From the NCBI GenBank assembly GCA_018814305.1, contig JAHJAA010000020.1:1-64000 (forward strand): DNA of 64,000 nucleotides, in the 5' to 3' direction. Made by a program: the position numbers and the translations under genes. The notes under the pieces are model-generated. The model was not told where the DNA came from and made no database searches. It saw only the letters and a list, made by a program, of their open reading frames with translations. Shown piece after piece: positions 18,461 through 28,720 of this stretch (its first letter is position 1; each line of letters starts with the position of its first letter). Origin of the DNA: Pseudomonadota bacterium (GTDB lineage Bacteria > Desulfobacterota > Desulfobulbia > Desulfobulbales > JAGXFP01).

Positions 18461-19849
18461 TCAACTTGATTCATCACCAAGCAACTCCAAAATGATATCG
18501 CCAAACTGCCAGACATTACCAGCTCCCAAGGTCAACACCACATCTTCCGGCCGCAAAAGCGCCACAACCCGGCTGGTTAGCCCCGAAGAATCCCTCTCCA
18601 ACAAGGCATGCCGATGCCCATGCTGTTTGATTCCCTCCAAGAGGGCCTCACTGTCAACCCCGGGGATGGGAACCTCACCAGCCGAATAGACCTCGGTCAA
18701 TACCAAAATATCCGCGTCATGGAAGGCGGTACAAAATTCTTTAAACAGTCCCTGGGTCCGACTGTAGCGATGGGGCTGAAAGATGACCACCAATCGCCGC
18801 CCAGGCCAGACGTTGCGAAGAGCTGCAAGGGTGGCCCGAACCTCCGTGGGATGATGCCCGTAATCATCCACCACCGTGACCCCACCCTTTTCGCCCTTCA
18901 CCTCCAAACGCCGATGGACCCCGGAAAAGCTGGCCAGGGCCTCGGCTATCTCCGGAAAGGAGATCTCCAACTCGACCCCAACCGCCACGGCGGCCAAGGC
19001 ATTACATACGTTATGGAGTCCGGGCTGCCCGATGGTCACACTCCCCAGCAAGGTTTCTCCACCATGGACCTCAAAATGGGTTACAAACCCCTCACTGGTG
19101 ATGGCCCGCGCCTGAAAATCCGCCTGGGAGGTTAAACCGTAAGTGATGATCCTCTTCCCGATTTTAGGCAACAACTCGGCAATCCGAAGATCATCGAGAC
19201 AGACGATTACCGCCCCGTAGAAGGGTATTTTCTCAATAAATTTAAGGAAGGCATCCTGAACCTCCTCAATATTATGATAATAATCCAGATGCTCCAGATC
19301 GATGTTGGTCACTACTTCAAGGACAGGAGAGAGTTTCAAAAAGGAGCCGTCACTCTCATCGGCCTCGGCCACCAGGAATTGTCCCTGACCAAGCTTGGCG
19401 TTGGTACCAAAGCCGTTCACCCGACCACCGATCACTACGGTGGGATCAAGGCCGGCCTGGGCTAAAAGCCAGCCAATCATCGAGGTCGTTGAGGTCTTAC
19501 CGTGACTGCCGGCTACGGCGATGCCAAACTTATTTAAGCGCATCAACTCGGCCAGCATCTCGGCCCGAGGGATCACCGGAATATGCTGATCCAGGGCGGC
19601 GACGATTTCCGGATTATCCTGGCGGACTGCGGTAGAAACGACCACCACATCGGCGCCAGTCACCCATTCCGCCTGATGGCCTCCATGGATGACCCCGCCA
19701 AGTTGAGTAAGGCGCTGGGTAATATCAGATTCCTTCAGATCGGAGCCGCTGACCCGATATCCCAGATTGAGTAAGACCTCGGCAATACCGCTCATCCCGA
19801 TCCCGCCGATCCCCACAAAATGGACGTGCATATTTTTTTTCTTATACAT
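18461..19849 (-). CDS. murC: UDP-N-acetylmuramate--L-alanine ligase MurC
   Basis: MurC adds L-Ala to UDP-MurNAc in the cytoplasm. The 462-residue protein has the N-terminal nucleotide motif [17 protein letters not shown]. The ATP loop is [17 protein letters not shown] near residue 112. The central [10 protein letters not shown] motif and the C-terminal [10 protein letters not shown] motif characteristic of MurC over MurD/E/F are present. Its ATG overlaps the end of murG by 8 bases. An in-frame ATG 6 codons downstream is an alternative start. Confidence 0.96.
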   Translation of the reverse strand: MYKKKNMHVHFVGIGGIGMSGIAEVLLNLGYRVSGSDLKESDITQRLTQLGGVIHGGHQAEWVTGADVVVVSTAVRQDNPEIVAALDQHIPVIPRAEMLAELMRLNKFGIAVAGSHGKTSTTSMIGWLLAQAGLDPTVVIGGRVNGFGTNAKLGQGQFLVAEADESDGSFLKLSPVLEVVTNIDLEHLDYYHNIEEVQDAFLKFIEKIPFYGAVIVCLDDLRIAELLPKIGKRIITYGLTSQADFQARAITSEGFVTHFEVHGGETLLGSVTIGQPGLHNVCNALAAVAVGVELEISFPEIAEALASFSGVHRRLEVKGEKGGVTVVDDYGHHPTEVRATLAALRNVWPGRRLVVIFQPHRYSRTQGLFKEFCTAFHDADILVLTEVYSAGEVPIPGVDSEALLEGIKQHGHRHALLERDSSGLTSRVVALLRPEDVVLTLGAGNVWQFGDIILELLGDESS

Positions 19850-20957
19850 CGCTCACCCCTCCCAGGGTCAAACACTCCGCCACAATCGTGTCGGTGGCCC
19901 GGGGCATTGCCAAGCCCCGGAGGCACTCCGCCATCCGGGTCCTTGCTTCATGATTGGCCAGCAGTTGCATCACCGTTCCCGCCAATTGCTCTGCCGTCAG
20001 TTCGTTTTCCAAAAACATCAAGGCACCGCCACCCGCCACGACATATGCTCCATTTTTCTCCTGGTGATTATCGGCTGCAAAAGGATAGGGGATCAAAATC
20101 GCCGGACACCCCACCAGGCATATTTCAGCGAGACTTGTGGCCCCCGCCCGGGATATCACCAAAACTGCCTGCTGATAGAGCGAGGCCATATCGGTAAAAA
20201 ACGGGGCCACCGTCGCCTTGATTCCTGCCAGCTTATACTTGTTACCCACCTCTGCAGCATCGGTGCTACCGGTCTGATGAATTACCCGAAAACCTGGGGG
20301 CAGTTGCTCACGAGCGCCGACCAAGCCATCACTCACCAGCTGATTTACTCGACGGGCCCCCTGACTCCCTCCCAGGACCAGCAAAACCAGCTCAGAGGGG
20401 GCATTGCTCGTGTCAGAGCGAATTTCCGCAATGGACTCACGAATCGGATTCCCGGTGAGAATTGTTCGATTCGCCGGAAAATATTCCTCACTCCCCGGCA
20501 GGGATATAAAAATCCGCTCAACAATTCGCCCCAACAGCCGATTGGCCAATCCCGGCACCGAATTCTGCTCGTGGATACAAGTGGGAATACCCAAGAGTCG
20601 AGCAGCCACCAGCACCGGCCCAGTCACATACCCACCCACCCCCAACACCACCCGAGGAGCAAATCCCCGGAGAATCCGTTGAGCCTGCCAAACCGCTTTC
20701 GGCAGTTGCCATAAGGCTGTGAAAATCCCGGACAAGGACTTTCCCTTAAGACCCTGACACCGAATGGCCGCCGTTTGAAATGGATGCCCGCCCAACACAT
20801 CTCGATCAACCTGCCGCTCAGTTCCGATAAACAAAATTTCGGTCCCGGGCCGCTCCCGCATCAAGGATGCGGCCACGGCAATCCCGGGAAAGAGGTGCCC
20901 ACCAGTTCCCCCACCAGTAACCACAAACCTGAGGGGTTGTCCGGGGAGATCCTTCAA
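19842..20957 (-). CDS. murG: Lipid II synthase MurG
   Basis: MurG is the peripheral glycosyltransferase that adds GlcNAc to lipid I, making lipid II at the inner face of the membrane. The 371-residue product has the glycine-rich loop [18 protein letters not shown] and the second G-loop [17 protein letters not shown]. The C-terminal donor-site region contains [12 protein letters not shown] and [13 protein letters not shown]. It starts with TTG at 20957, overlapping the stop of the 63-residue gene upstream. It normally follows ftsW, but ftsW is absent here. Confidence 0.96.
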   Translation of the reverse strand: MKDLPGQPLRFVVTGGGTGGHLFPGIAVAASLMRERPGTEILFIGTERQVDRDVLGGHPFQTAAIRCQGLKGKSLSGIFTALWQLPKAVWQAQRILRGFAPRVVLGVGGYVTGPVLVAARLLGIPTCIHEQNSVPGLANRLLGRIVERIFISLPGSEEYFPANRTILTGNPIRESIAEIRSDTSNAPSELVLLVLGGSQGARRVNQLVSDGLVGAREQLPPGFRVIHQTGSTDAAEVGNKYKLAGIKATVAPFFTDMASLYQQAVLVISRAGATSLAEICLVGCPAILIPYPFAADNHQEKNGAYVVAGGGALMFLENELTAEQLAGTVMQLLANHEARTRMAECLRGLAMPRATDTIVAECLTLGGVSDV

Positions 20958-21145
20958 TGCTCGCCCCCCCGGGGTAGCCCTGATGATAAATCCTGATGCT
21001 CATATTGATCATATATGGACCGAATGGTATCGCCATAACACTTGGGACATAGACCATGACTGATGGAGACACCTTTGACCGTCGTTCGTTTCAGCCATCG
21101 ATCCTTAATCTTCGTTTTCAGACAGACGCAACAAACAGTTTTCAT
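20954..21145 (-). CDS. Small zinc-ribbon-like protein in the ftsW position
   Basis: A 63-residue protein with two cysteine pairs, CCVCLKTK near residue 5 and SHGLCPKCYGD near residue 30, the spacing of a small zinc ribbon. The SHGLCPKC part resembles zinc-binding tails seen on some deltaproteobacterial signalling proteins. It is real rather than spurious: its ATG overlaps the murD stop (ATGA) and its stop overlaps the murG start, so it is translationally coupled on both sides. It occupies the slot where ftsW lies in nearly all dcw clusters, but it has no membrane span and cannot replace FtsW. Function unknown. Confidence 0.75.
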   Translation of the reverse strand: MKTVCCVCLKTKIKDRWLKRTTVKGVSISHGLCPKCYGDTIRSIYDQYEHQDLSSGLPRGGEH

Positions 21146-22551
21146 CCCTCACCTCCAGCCCTCATGCCAACGCTTTGCGTCAGGACCACTTCCTGAAAAA
21201 GTCGGCCCCGATGCTTATAATCGGTGAACATATCAAAGCTAGCGCAGGCCGGTGACAGCAATACCACATCGCCTGATTCCGCCAGCTCCCGCGCCAGAAA
21301 AACCGCCTCTTCCATACTCCCAGCCCGGATCACCCGGGTCACGCCACGAAATACTTGATCCATCACTTCCGAGGCTTCGCCGATCAAGACCATCGCCTTG
21401 ACCTTTTCCCGAACCAACGGGACCAAGGGTTGGTACCCCCCCCTTTTATCCCGGCCTCCGGCAATCAGGATCACCGGTCGATTCTGACCAGACAACGCCG
21501 CAACAACCGCCCCCACATTCGTGGCTTTGGAGTCATCCACATACTGCACTCCATCTGCTTCAGTAACCTTTTCCAAACGATGGGCCAGGGCTCGAAAATC
21601 ATCCAAACCCTTCTTGACCGCAGCCTGATCACATCCCATCAATCGCGCGGTCAGGATTGCAGCGGCGGCATTCCCAAGATTGGGCGCCGCTCTAAGCTGA
21701 TGACCAGCCAGGGAATATATCTCGGGTTCACCCGCCCCATACAGCGTGATCTCATCACTTGCGATCAATGCCCTGCAAGAGCCACCAGCCTTTTCTCCAA
21801 ACCGACAAAACTTACCGTGTCCTGATGAGGTCTTCACCCGGGCCTCGATTTCTGGATCATCACCATTGATCACCGCAAAATCACCTGGACCCTGGGCGGC
21901 AAAAATTGACATTTTTGAGGCGGCATAGTGGTTGAAATCCCGGTACCGGTCAAGATGGTCCGGGGTGATATTCAAAAGCACCGCCGCCTGGGGTTTAAAA
22001 TCGGGAGCAGTATCCAGCTGGTAACTGCTGACCTCGAGAACAACAAGATCTGCCACATCATTCCCAAGAAGATACGCACAGAGCGGGGTCCCCAGATTGC
22101 CCCCCACAAAAACCTTTTTCCCGGCAGCAAGAAAGATCTCACCAAGTAACTCAGTCACCGTACTCTTGCCATTGGTTCCGGTCACCGCCACCACTGGGAT
22201 GTCAAGATACCTGGCCCCGAGTCCCAATTCGCCGACGATGGGAATACCAGCCCGTCGTGATCGCTCCAGGGCTGGCAGAGTCAGCGGAACCCCCGGACTG
22301 ACCACCACCAACTGGGCCTCGGTAAACCAATCACTCTGATGACCACCGCTCTCCCAAGGAATGTCATGTTTTTGAAGCCATTGCCGAATCTCCGCCAAAA
22401 CCGCTTCGGGCCTGGCACCATCAGATACGGCAACCCGGGCTCCGGCACGCTCAAGGAAACGGACAGCGGCAAAACCGGAGACCCCCAATCCCACCACCAG
22501 GCAACGCATCCCCGGTTCGATCTTCGTCCTCCTTGATTCTTCCGGCACCAT
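21142..22551 (-). CDS. murD: UDP-N-acetylmuramoylalanine--D-glutamate ligase MurD
   Basis: MurD adds D-Glu to UDP-MurNAc-Ala. The 469-residue protein shows LVVGLGVSGFAAVRFL at the N-terminus, the ATP loop VTGTNGKSTVTELLGEIF near residue 113 and LNITPDHLDRY in the central domain. The C-terminal domain contains DDSKATNVGAVVAAL and LSPACASFDMF, both typical of MurD. I chose the ATG at 22551 rather than the TTG one codon upstream. It begins 5 bases after the mraY stop and its own stop overlaps the small zinc-ribbon gene. Confidence 0.96.
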   Translation of the reverse strand: MVPEESRRTKIEPGMRCLVVGLGVSGFAAVRFLERAGARVAVSDGARPEAVLAEIRQWLQKHDIPWESGGHQSDWFTEAQLVVVSPGVPLTLPALERSRRAGIPIVGELGLGARYLDIPVVAVTGTNGKSTVTELLGEIFLAAGKKVFVGGNLGTPLCAYLLGNDVADLVVLEVSSYQLDTAPDFKPQAAVLLNITPDHLDRYRDFNHYAASKMSIFAAQGPGDFAVINGDDPEIEARVKTSSGHGKFCRFGEKAGGSCRALIASDEITLYGAGEPEIYSLAGHQLRAAPNLGNAAAAILTARLMGCDQAAVKKGLDDFRALAHRLEKVTEADGVQYVDDSKATNVGAVVAALSGQNRPVILIAGGRDKRGGYQPLVPLVREKVKAMVLIGEASEVMDQVFRGVTRVIRAGSMEEAVFLARELAESGDVVLLSPACASFDMFTDYKHRGRLFQEVVLTQSVGMRAGGEG

Positions 22552-22555
22552 CAAC

Positions 22556-23638
22556 TCACCTGATCTTCAAGGTTGCTAGGGCGGCAAGGCCCAGGACAAT
22601 GGAAACGATCCAGAAACGGACCACCACCTTGGGCTCATGCCACCCTTTCTTTTCAAAATGATGGTGGAATGGTGCCATTAAAAAAATTCTTTTACCGCCA
22701 CTGAGCTTAAAAAATCCAACCTGCAGGATCACCGACAGGGCTTCCATGACAAAAATTCCCCCGACAATGGCCAGGAGGATCTCCTGCTTGATAATGATGG
22801 CGATCATTCCCAAACCGCCCCCGATGGCCAACGAGCCGACATCGCCCATAAAAACCTGGGCCGGGAAGGCGTTGTACCAGAGAAATCCAAGCCCGGCACC
22901 CACCATGGCCCCGCAGAAGATGGCAATCTCACCAGCCCCGGGAACATAGGGGATCTGCAGGTACGCTGAAAGACCAATATGACCAGCCAGATACGAAAAC
23001 ATCAGATAGACACTACTTGAGATTACCGTTGGACCGATGGCCAGGCCATCGAGACCATCGGTCAGATTCACCGCATTTGAGGCCCCAATGACCACGAAGA
23101 CTGCAAAGAGGATGTACCAGGGGCCCAGATCAGGTCGGATATCCTTCAGGAAGGGGAAACTAAGATGGGTATCAAAATCCGGATGGACAAACAATAGATA
23201 GCTTCCGGCCACCAGCACCCCGACTGCCTGAAACACTAGTTTACCGCGGGCACTGAGACCTTTACTGTTCCGCTTTTTAATTTTTTGAAAATCATCATAG
23301 GCTCCTATCACTCCGTACCAAAGGGTAATACCCAGCACCACCCAGACAAAACTATTGGTCAGATCGACCCAGAGTAAGGTACTAACGGTAATAGCGAACA
23401 GAATCAATACCCCCCCCATGGTGGGAACACCCTGCTTACTTATGTGGCTGGCCGGGCCGTCGGTTCTTACGACCTGGCCGATCTGTTTATCACGAAGAAA
23501 CCGAATAAACCAAGGCGAAACCAATAACAGCAAGAGAAAGGCGGTCAAGGCAGCCCCAATGGACCGAAAGGTAATATAGCGAAATACATTGAAACCGCTG
23601 ATGGTTTCATGGAGTGGATAGAGCAGATGATAAAGCAT
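22556..23638 (-). CDS. mraY: Phospho-N-acetylmuramoyl-pentapeptide transferase MraY
   Basis: MraY transfers phospho-MurNAc-pentapeptide to undecaprenyl phosphate, forming lipid I at the membrane. The 360-residue length is standard. Ten hydrophobic spans are visible. Catalytic-site motifs are [22 protein letters not shown] (the Asp pair), [25 protein letters not shown] and the cytoplasmic [13 protein letters not shown] loop. It lies 29 bases after murF. Confidence 0.97.
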   Translation of the reverse strand: MLYHLLYPLHETISGFNVFRYITFRSIGAALTAFLLLLLVSPWFIRFLRDKQIGQVVRTDGPASHISKQGVPTMGGVLILFAITVSTLLWVDLTNSFVWVVLGITLWYGVIGAYDDFQKIKKRNSKGLSARGKLVFQAVGVLVAGSYLLFVHPDFDTHLSFPFLKDIRPDLGPWYILFAVFVVIGASNAVNLTDGLDGLAIGPTVISSSVYLMFSYLAGHIGLSAYLQIPYVPGAGEIAIFCGAMVGAGLGFLWYNAFPAQVFMGDVGSLAIGGGLGMIAIIIKQEILLAIVGGIFVMEALSVILQVGFFKLSGGKRIFLMAPFHHHFEKKGWHEPKVVVRFWIVSIVLGLAALATLKIR

Positions 23639-23667
23639 GGAGTCCCTTTACTCCTTATGGAGCTGAC

Positions 23668-25125
23668 TTAAACCAAACCCGGTTCTTTGAGCTGATTAAT
23701 GATGGTTTCCATTTTAAGCCCCCGGGAGCCCTTCACCAGCACCCAGTCACCAGGGGCCAGAAAGTTCTCTCGGAGCATGGTCCGAACCGCAGCCACCGCC
23801 TCGTCTTTATCGCCACAGGCCTTAACGACAGCAAGACCTCCACCCCGGGCTGCCTTTGCCATTTCCCGGGCAAAGGCACCACAGGAAAAAAGTCCATCAA
23901 ATCCCAGGTGAGCCACGGTCTCGCCCAGGACCCGGTGGGCTTCCTGACTCGCCTCACCCAGTTCCAGCATGTCCCCCAAAATCACCAGCGCCCGCCGTTC
24001 CCGACGAACCTCAGCCAGGGTTTTGAGGGCGGCCAGCATGGAAGCTGGATTGGCATTATAGGTATCATTGATCAGCCTTAAACCACCGATACCACGTACC
24101 ACCTGCAGTCGTTTATCATAGGGCACAAAGGCCGCCAATCCCCGAATGATCTCATCAGGTGTCGCCCCCGCCCCAAAGGCGAGGGCCGCGGCGGCCAGGG
24201 CATTGTTCACATTATGGGTGCCAATGCAACCCATTCTGATCCGCCGGTGTTCCCCGTTGATTCCAAGGGTAAAGGAAATTCCATCAGGGCCATGGGAAAA
24301 GAGCCTGGTGGCCCGCACCTCAGCTCGTCGATGTCGACCGAAGGTGATCCGCCGTTGGGGACAAGCTACCCCAAGCCTTTTCACCAAAGAATCATCGAGA
24401 TTGACCACCAGACAGGCATCAGGACGTACCCCCTGGAACAATTCCCCCTTGGCCCTGGCCACTCCCTCAATGCTGCCGAGCCCTGCAAGATGGGCGCTCT
24501 GAACATTGTTGATACAGGCCAGATCAGGATCGGCGATCTCGGTCAACCGGGTAATTTCCCCCGGCTGGTTCATCCCCATTTCAATCACCGCAATCGTATG
24601 GCCCGTTTCAAGCCCCAAAAGGGTCAGTGGAACTCCGATGAGGTTATTCAAATTCCCCCGGGTCGCAAGAATCTTTCGACCCGGGGTTAAAATTGCTGCG
24701 GTCATTTCCTTGACCGTGGTTTTGCCGCTACTGCCGGTGATGGCAAGCACCGAGAGGTCTGCCATCCGTCTTCGGTGATACCCGGCTAGGTCACCCAAGG
24801 CCCTGAGAGTGTCCGGGACCAAAATAACCGGAACCGTCGCCGGTGAGGAGGGCGGGGAACTCAAGATCAGACCGGCGGCCCCCGCAGCCACTGCCTGCCC
24901 GGCAAAATCAGCACCGTGGTATGTTTCTCCGGACAAGGCCAGGAAGAGATCACCGGGATTCACGGCCCGGCTATCGGTGGTGATTAGCCGAAAGTTCACC
25001 CCCCGGTTGCCTGAAACAAGCCTGCCGCCGGTAGCAGCCAGGACACGCTCCACGGACCAGCCCTCGTTCCCTCTCCGGGGCTGCCGTACTGACCTCCCGG
25101 CGATTTCAACCGATTGGTTGCTCAC
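23668..25125 (-). CDS. murF: UDP-MurNAc-tripeptide--D-Ala-D-Ala ligase MurF
   Basis: MurF adds D-Ala-D-Ala to the UDP-MurNAc-tripeptide. The 485-residue protein has the N-terminal substrate domain (ITTDSRAVNPGDLFLALSGE), the ATP loop AITGSSGKTTVKEMTAAIL near residue 127 and the MGMNQPGEI motif. The C-terminal region holds LINDTYNANPASMLAAL and LGDMLELGE, typical of MurF. It starts with GTG at 25125, overlapping the murE stop (GTGA). Confidence 0.95.
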   Translation of the reverse strand: MSNQSVEIAGRSVRQPRRGNEGWSVERVLAATGGRLVSGNRGVNFRLITTDSRAVNPGDLFLALSGETYHGADFAGQAVAAGAAGLILSSPPSSPATVPVILVPDTLRALGDLAGYHRRRMADLSVLAITGSSGKTTVKEMTAAILTPGRKILATRGNLNNLIGVPLTLLGLETGHTIAVIEMGMNQPGEITRLTEIADPDLACINNVQSAHLAGLGSIEGVARAKGELFQGVRPDACLVVNLDDSLVKRLGVACPQRRITFGRHRRAEVRATRLFSHGPDGISFTLGINGEHRRIRMGCIGTHNVNNALAAAALAFGAGATPDEIIRGLAAFVPYDKRLQVVRGIGGLRLINDTYNANPASMLAALKTLAEVRRERRALVILGDMLELGEASQEAHRVLGETVAHLGFDGLFSCGAFAREMAKAARGGGLAVVKACGDKDEAVAAVRTMLRENFLAPGDWVLVKGSRGLKMETIINQLKEPGLV

Positions 25126-26753
25126 CAGTTCACCACGAGCAGGTGACGCGCCGCCTCAACGCGATCATCAAAAGATAACCGGCGATCGCCAATGATCTGA
25201 TAATCCTCATGCCCTTTCCCGCTGATCAAAAGCACATCATCTACGCCGGCAAATCGGATGGCCGTGCCAATCGCCTCCCGGCGTGACCCCATGAGATCAT
25301 AGCCCCTGCCCCCCGAGCGCAACAGCCATTCGGCCCGCCCCCGGCTGAAAACCGGAGTACCATGATTTCCTGCCTTCGCCACCATCCCCTGCTCAATATC
25401 GGCCAAGATTGAACTTGGCTCCTCTGAGCGCGGATTGTCAGAGGTGAGCAAAACCACATCGGCTAACCGAGCAGCTATTGCCCCCATGAGGGGCCTCTTG
25501 CCCCGGTCTCGATCGCCGCCGCACCCAAAGACTAGGATCACCCTTCCTCCAGTCAGTCGCTTCAGACTCACCAACACCCGCTCCAAGGCATCCGGGGTAT
25601 GGGCATAGTCAACAAACACCCGACAGCGCTCCCCGGTACCGCTTCCCAGAACCCTTTCAACCCGACCTGGAACCATGGGCATTGCCGAGATTCCTTGCCC
25701 AAAGCTCTCCCCATCTATATCAAGGGACCGGGCAACACCGGCAACCCCCAGGATGTTCTGCAGATTAAAATCCCCCACCAACCCAGAACGACAATGGGTG
25801 TAAATATTTTCGGGGACCCCAAGCTCAAGATCAATTCCGTCAAGAGTGGAGCGATATCGAAGCACTCTGAGTTCTCCCTCGTTGAGCCCGCAGGTCACCA
25901 GATTGCAGCGGGCCTTCTCTGGCGGGAAAAAATCGTTGCTCGCTTTCAGTTCATCCCGCAATCGCGATCCCCAGTGCCCACTCTCAGATTCCGTCGCCTC
26001 TCTTTCTTCCGAGGACAAAACAATAACCGCCGAAGCCCCATCCTTCAGATATTCGGTAAATAACTTTTTTTTGGCCTGGAAGTACCGCTCCATATCGAGA
26101 TGAAAATCCAGATGATCCCGACTCAGATTGGTAAACAGCACCACATCAAAGAGCAGCCCAGCCAACCGGCCCTGGACCAGGGCATGGGAAGAGACCTCCA
26201 TGATTACATGGGTTGCTCCCCCTTTTGCCATTTGGCCAAGCAACCGAAAGAGACTCACCGGATCCGGCGTCGTCAAAGGCGCCGGCCAAACCTGATCACC
26301 GAACCGGTAATTGATCGTTCCAATGACCCCCGGCCGGTGCCCGGCCGCACACAAGACCTCTTCCAAGAGGTACGTGGAGGTGGTTTTACCATTGGTTCCA
26401 GTAATCCCAATCAGGTGCAAACTCCGCTCCGGGTGACCGTAATAGGCCGCAGCCAAACGGGCAGCAACCAAACGACTGTCTGAGACCACCACCAGGGCAA
26501 CCCCCTTGCTGGCTTCGGGCAAGCGCACCCGCTTCTCGACAATAACGGCCAAGCAGCCCCGGGCCACGGCATCACCAATATGGTCGCGACCATCCGTCTG
26601 CGTCCCGGCCAAAGCCACAAAAATATTTCCGGGTCGGACCTCTCTGGAATCAATGGCAACCCCGGTAACAATCCCCTTCCGCTTTTTATCCTGACCGATT
26701 TCGCCAAGCAGCTCCCCAAGAGATGGACCATGAAGTTTCCCTTCAGATATCAT
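25122..26753 (-). CDS. murE: UDP-MurNAc-dipeptide--meso-diaminopimelate ligase MurE
   Basis: MurE adds the third residue of the stem peptide. Motifs include DSREVRPGNIFVAL, the ATP loop GITGTNGKTTSTYLLEEV and NLSRDHLDFH. The DNPRSEEP motif predicts meso-diaminopimelate, not lysine, as substrate. I chose the ATG at 26753 (MISEGKLHG), giving 543 residues; an upstream in-frame start at 26834 would extend it 81 bases further into ftsI with a stretch unlike the family. With the chosen start it overlaps ftsI by 11 bases. Confidence 0.95.
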   Translation of the reverse strand: MISEGKLHGPSLGELLGEIGQDKKRKGIVTGVAIDSREVRPGNIFVALAGTQTDGRDHIGDAVARGCLAVIVEKRVRLPEASKGVALVVVSDSRLVAARLAAAYYGHPERSLHLIGITGTNGKTTSTYLLEEVLCAAGHRPGVIGTINYRFGDQVWPAPLTTPDPVSLFRLLGQMAKGGATHVIMEVSSHALVQGRLAGLLFDVVLFTNLSRDHLDFHLDMERYFQAKKKLFTEYLKDGASAVIVLSSEEREATESESGHWGSRLRDELKASNDFFPPEKARCNLVTCGLNEGELRVLRYRSTLDGIDLELGVPENIYTHCRSGLVGDFNLQNILGVAGVARSLDIDGESFGQGISAMPMVPGRVERVLGSGTGERCRVFVDYAHTPDALERVLVSLKRLTGGRVILVFGCGGDRDRGKRPLMGAIAARLADVVLLTSDNPRSEEPSSILADIEQGMVAKAGNHGTPVFSRGRAEWLLRSGGRGYDLMGSRREAIGTAIRFAGVDDVLLISGKGHEDYQIIGDRRLSFDDRVEAARHLLVVNW

Positions 26754-28680
26754 TGGCCACCAAAGCTGAGGACAGGACCAGTTGGCATTTTTGGTCGGCT
26801 TTAAGGGTTTCTCCAGCTCGCGGCTCTTGCTCAACCACCCTCCCGAAACCGGTTATGCCAACATCCAAGCCATAAGGCTGCAGGCGTTGTAAGGCCCGGC
26901 GCAAACTGATACCCCGGACGTCCGGCATCCTACTAAAAGTGCTGACCTGGGGTTGTGCTGCAACCTTTTCTGAAGGATTCATCACCTCAAGCCATGCCTC
27001 ATACCAGAGAGCATTCCTGTCCTCCAGGGCCTGAGCTAGCGTACGGGTTGCCTTTACCCCTGCAGCCTGAGTCAAAAGCGTAAAACCCTTCTCGAAAGAG
27101 GTCCGCATGGGTGTTTTCCCTTTACCAGAGAGAGCAGCCTCCCCCAAGACGACTATCAAACACATTCGCGGGTCCCTGCGTGGAAAGGCGCCCAGCAAAA
27201 TTGTCTGATATCTTCCGGGGGATGCCCCCTTAACCAGAACATCAACGGATTCAGGGCCATTCGGGTTTATGGCTCTTGGGTTAAGTATCTCCAGGAACAC
27301 CCCTTCCGAAGGGCGTGAATATCGTCCGAGCCAGGCTGCGGCCATCCGGCTGGTTTCCGGCCGCAAGACCTGATCGTGGAGCTCCTGATTTATCTCTCGA
27401 ACTTGACCTGTTTGGGGATCAATCACTCTATCGGCAAGGTGCGGGATGATACCTTTGCCGCCATTCATCATGATGGAAAAACCAGTAAGGAGATCCATGG
27501 CGGAAAGATCGGAAAAACGGCCGCCAACATCGTCTATTTGGTACGCCGCGGGCAAATCAAAGGAATCGCCACGGTCCCACCCGGCCCGATGGAAGTACTC
27601 CTGGGAAACGGCGTCACTAACTTCAACTGCGGTCTCCGACCGAACCAACTCCGCTGAAATCACCTGTTCTCCCGAGGAATACCACGACCCTGGCTCCGGG
27701 CCAAACGATGCCCCGTTAGCTAACTGTAATTCAGCCCGTAAAGCGGCAAAGGCCCCATGGTTCCCCGGGGCATCAGTGGTCTGTGCAGAGACCTCAGCAG
27801 ACTCTCTCCCATTCTGAAGATCCATTCGTACCGATTCCAGGAGCAACCCCGCAGCCGCTCCCACATCAAGCCGTTCCTCCATGATCTTGTTTGTCCGGGC
27901 CCCACTATCCGACTCCCACCACTGATTTGGATCAAACCCCGGCAATGAGACCAAGGCCAGAACAGAGCCGTTATTGGGATCGAGAACCGCCCCCATAGCG
28001 GTGTTCGCCTCGGTTTCCTTCACCAATCGGTGCAACAGCCTCTCAAATTCCTGTTGGACCCCAAGATCAAGGGTCAGGAGTAAATGGCCACCGGCCTGAT
28101 CGCTGGCCTGGCCCGACATCCCTCCAACCCCACGAAGTAATCCATCATAAAACGACTCAATTCCAGCCAACCCCCGTCCGTCCTTGACAAAACCAAGGAC
28201 GTGGGCCGCCTTATCTCCTTGGGGGTAGTACCGCCGGGACTCATCAACAATATAAATCCCCTCGAGATGTTTCTCCCTTACCAGCTGAACCTTCTCTTCG
28301 GGCAGATGTCGCCCCAGCCAGACATAGCCGAGTTCTCCCCGAAGATCCTGTGAAAGTTTCTCGCCGTCAACATTGAGCAATGACGCAAGCTCTCCAACGA
28401 CTTTCTCGGGATTTTCAATCTCAAGAGGACGGGCATAGATCGAACTCATCTTGACGGTAACCGCGAGCTCTCGAAAAGCACGATCAAGAATCATCGCGCG
28501 CCCCGAAGCCTCAGCAACCGGTCCCTCGCCTGCGCTCACCGCGCCCGAGCCATCTTCATTCCGGGTCAAGGGCCAACCATCCCAGATCGACCAGGCAATC
28601 CCAGTCAACAGAACCAGCACAACCGCACCCCACCGGTTTTTTCGCTTCTTTTTGGAGGAGTTCCGTCGCACCTGCTTCAT
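26743..28680 (-). CDS. ftsI: FtsI/PBP3-like protein with degenerate transpeptidase active site and PASTA domain
   Basis: Position in the dcw cluster, a single N-terminal membrane span (about residues 17-35) and a dimerisation domain starting at RAMILDRAFRELAV mark this as the FtsI (class B PBP) homologue. The pattern SRRYYPQGDKAAHVLGFV is typical of that domain, and a transpeptidase-like domain and a C-terminal PASTA domain (about 570-640) follow. The catalytic SxxK is missing. The usual PGSTFK site aligns with VGAAAG, so Ser is Ala275 and Lys is Gly278. The KTG triad aligns with KGA (484-486), and no SxN is evident. The frame is intact over 645 residues, so this looks like a maintained pseudo-enzyme rather than a decaying gene. 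The ATG at 28680 is preferred over a GTG three codons upstream. Confidence 0.85.
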   Translation of the reverse strand: MKQVRRNSSKKKRKNRWGAVVLVLLTGIAWSIWDGWPLTRNEDGSGAVSAGEGPVAEASGRAMILDRAFRELAVTVKMSSIYARPLEIENPEKVVGELASLLNVDGEKLSQDLRGELGYVWLGRHLPEEKVQLVREKHLEGIYIVDESRRYYPQGDKAAHVLGFVKDGRGLAGIESFYDGLLRGVGGMSGQASDQAGGHLLLTLDLGVQQEFERLLHRLVKETEANTAMGAVLDPNNGSVLALVSLPGFDPNQWWESDSGARTNKIMEERLDVGAAAGLLLESVRMDLQNGRESAEVSAQTTDAPGNHGAFAALRAELQLANGASFGPEPGSWYSSGEQVISAELVRSETAVEVSDAVSQEYFHRAGWDRGDSFDLPAAYQIDDVGGRFSDLSAMDLLTGFSIMMNGGKGIIPHLADRVIDPQTGQVREINQELHDQVLRPETSRMAAAWLGRYSRPSEGVFLEILNPRAINPNGPESVDVLVKGASPGRYQTILLGAFPRRDPRMCLIVVLGEAALSGKGKTPMRTSFEKGFTLLTQAAGVKATRTLAQALEDRNALWYEAWLEVMNPSEKVAAQPQVSTFSRMPDVRGISLRRALQRLQPYGLDVGITGFGRVVEQEPRAGETLKADQKCQLVLSSALVANDI

Positions 28681-28720
28681 ACCACCCACCTAGCCGTCAA
28701 TTACCCTCTTACCGAAGGCC

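Noticed and set aside
20954-21145. Remnant of a deleted ftsW gene
   Set aside because: The sequence has no hydrophobic spans and resembles a Cys-pair zinc ribbon, and it is precisely coupled to both neighbours, so it is not a decayed FtsW.
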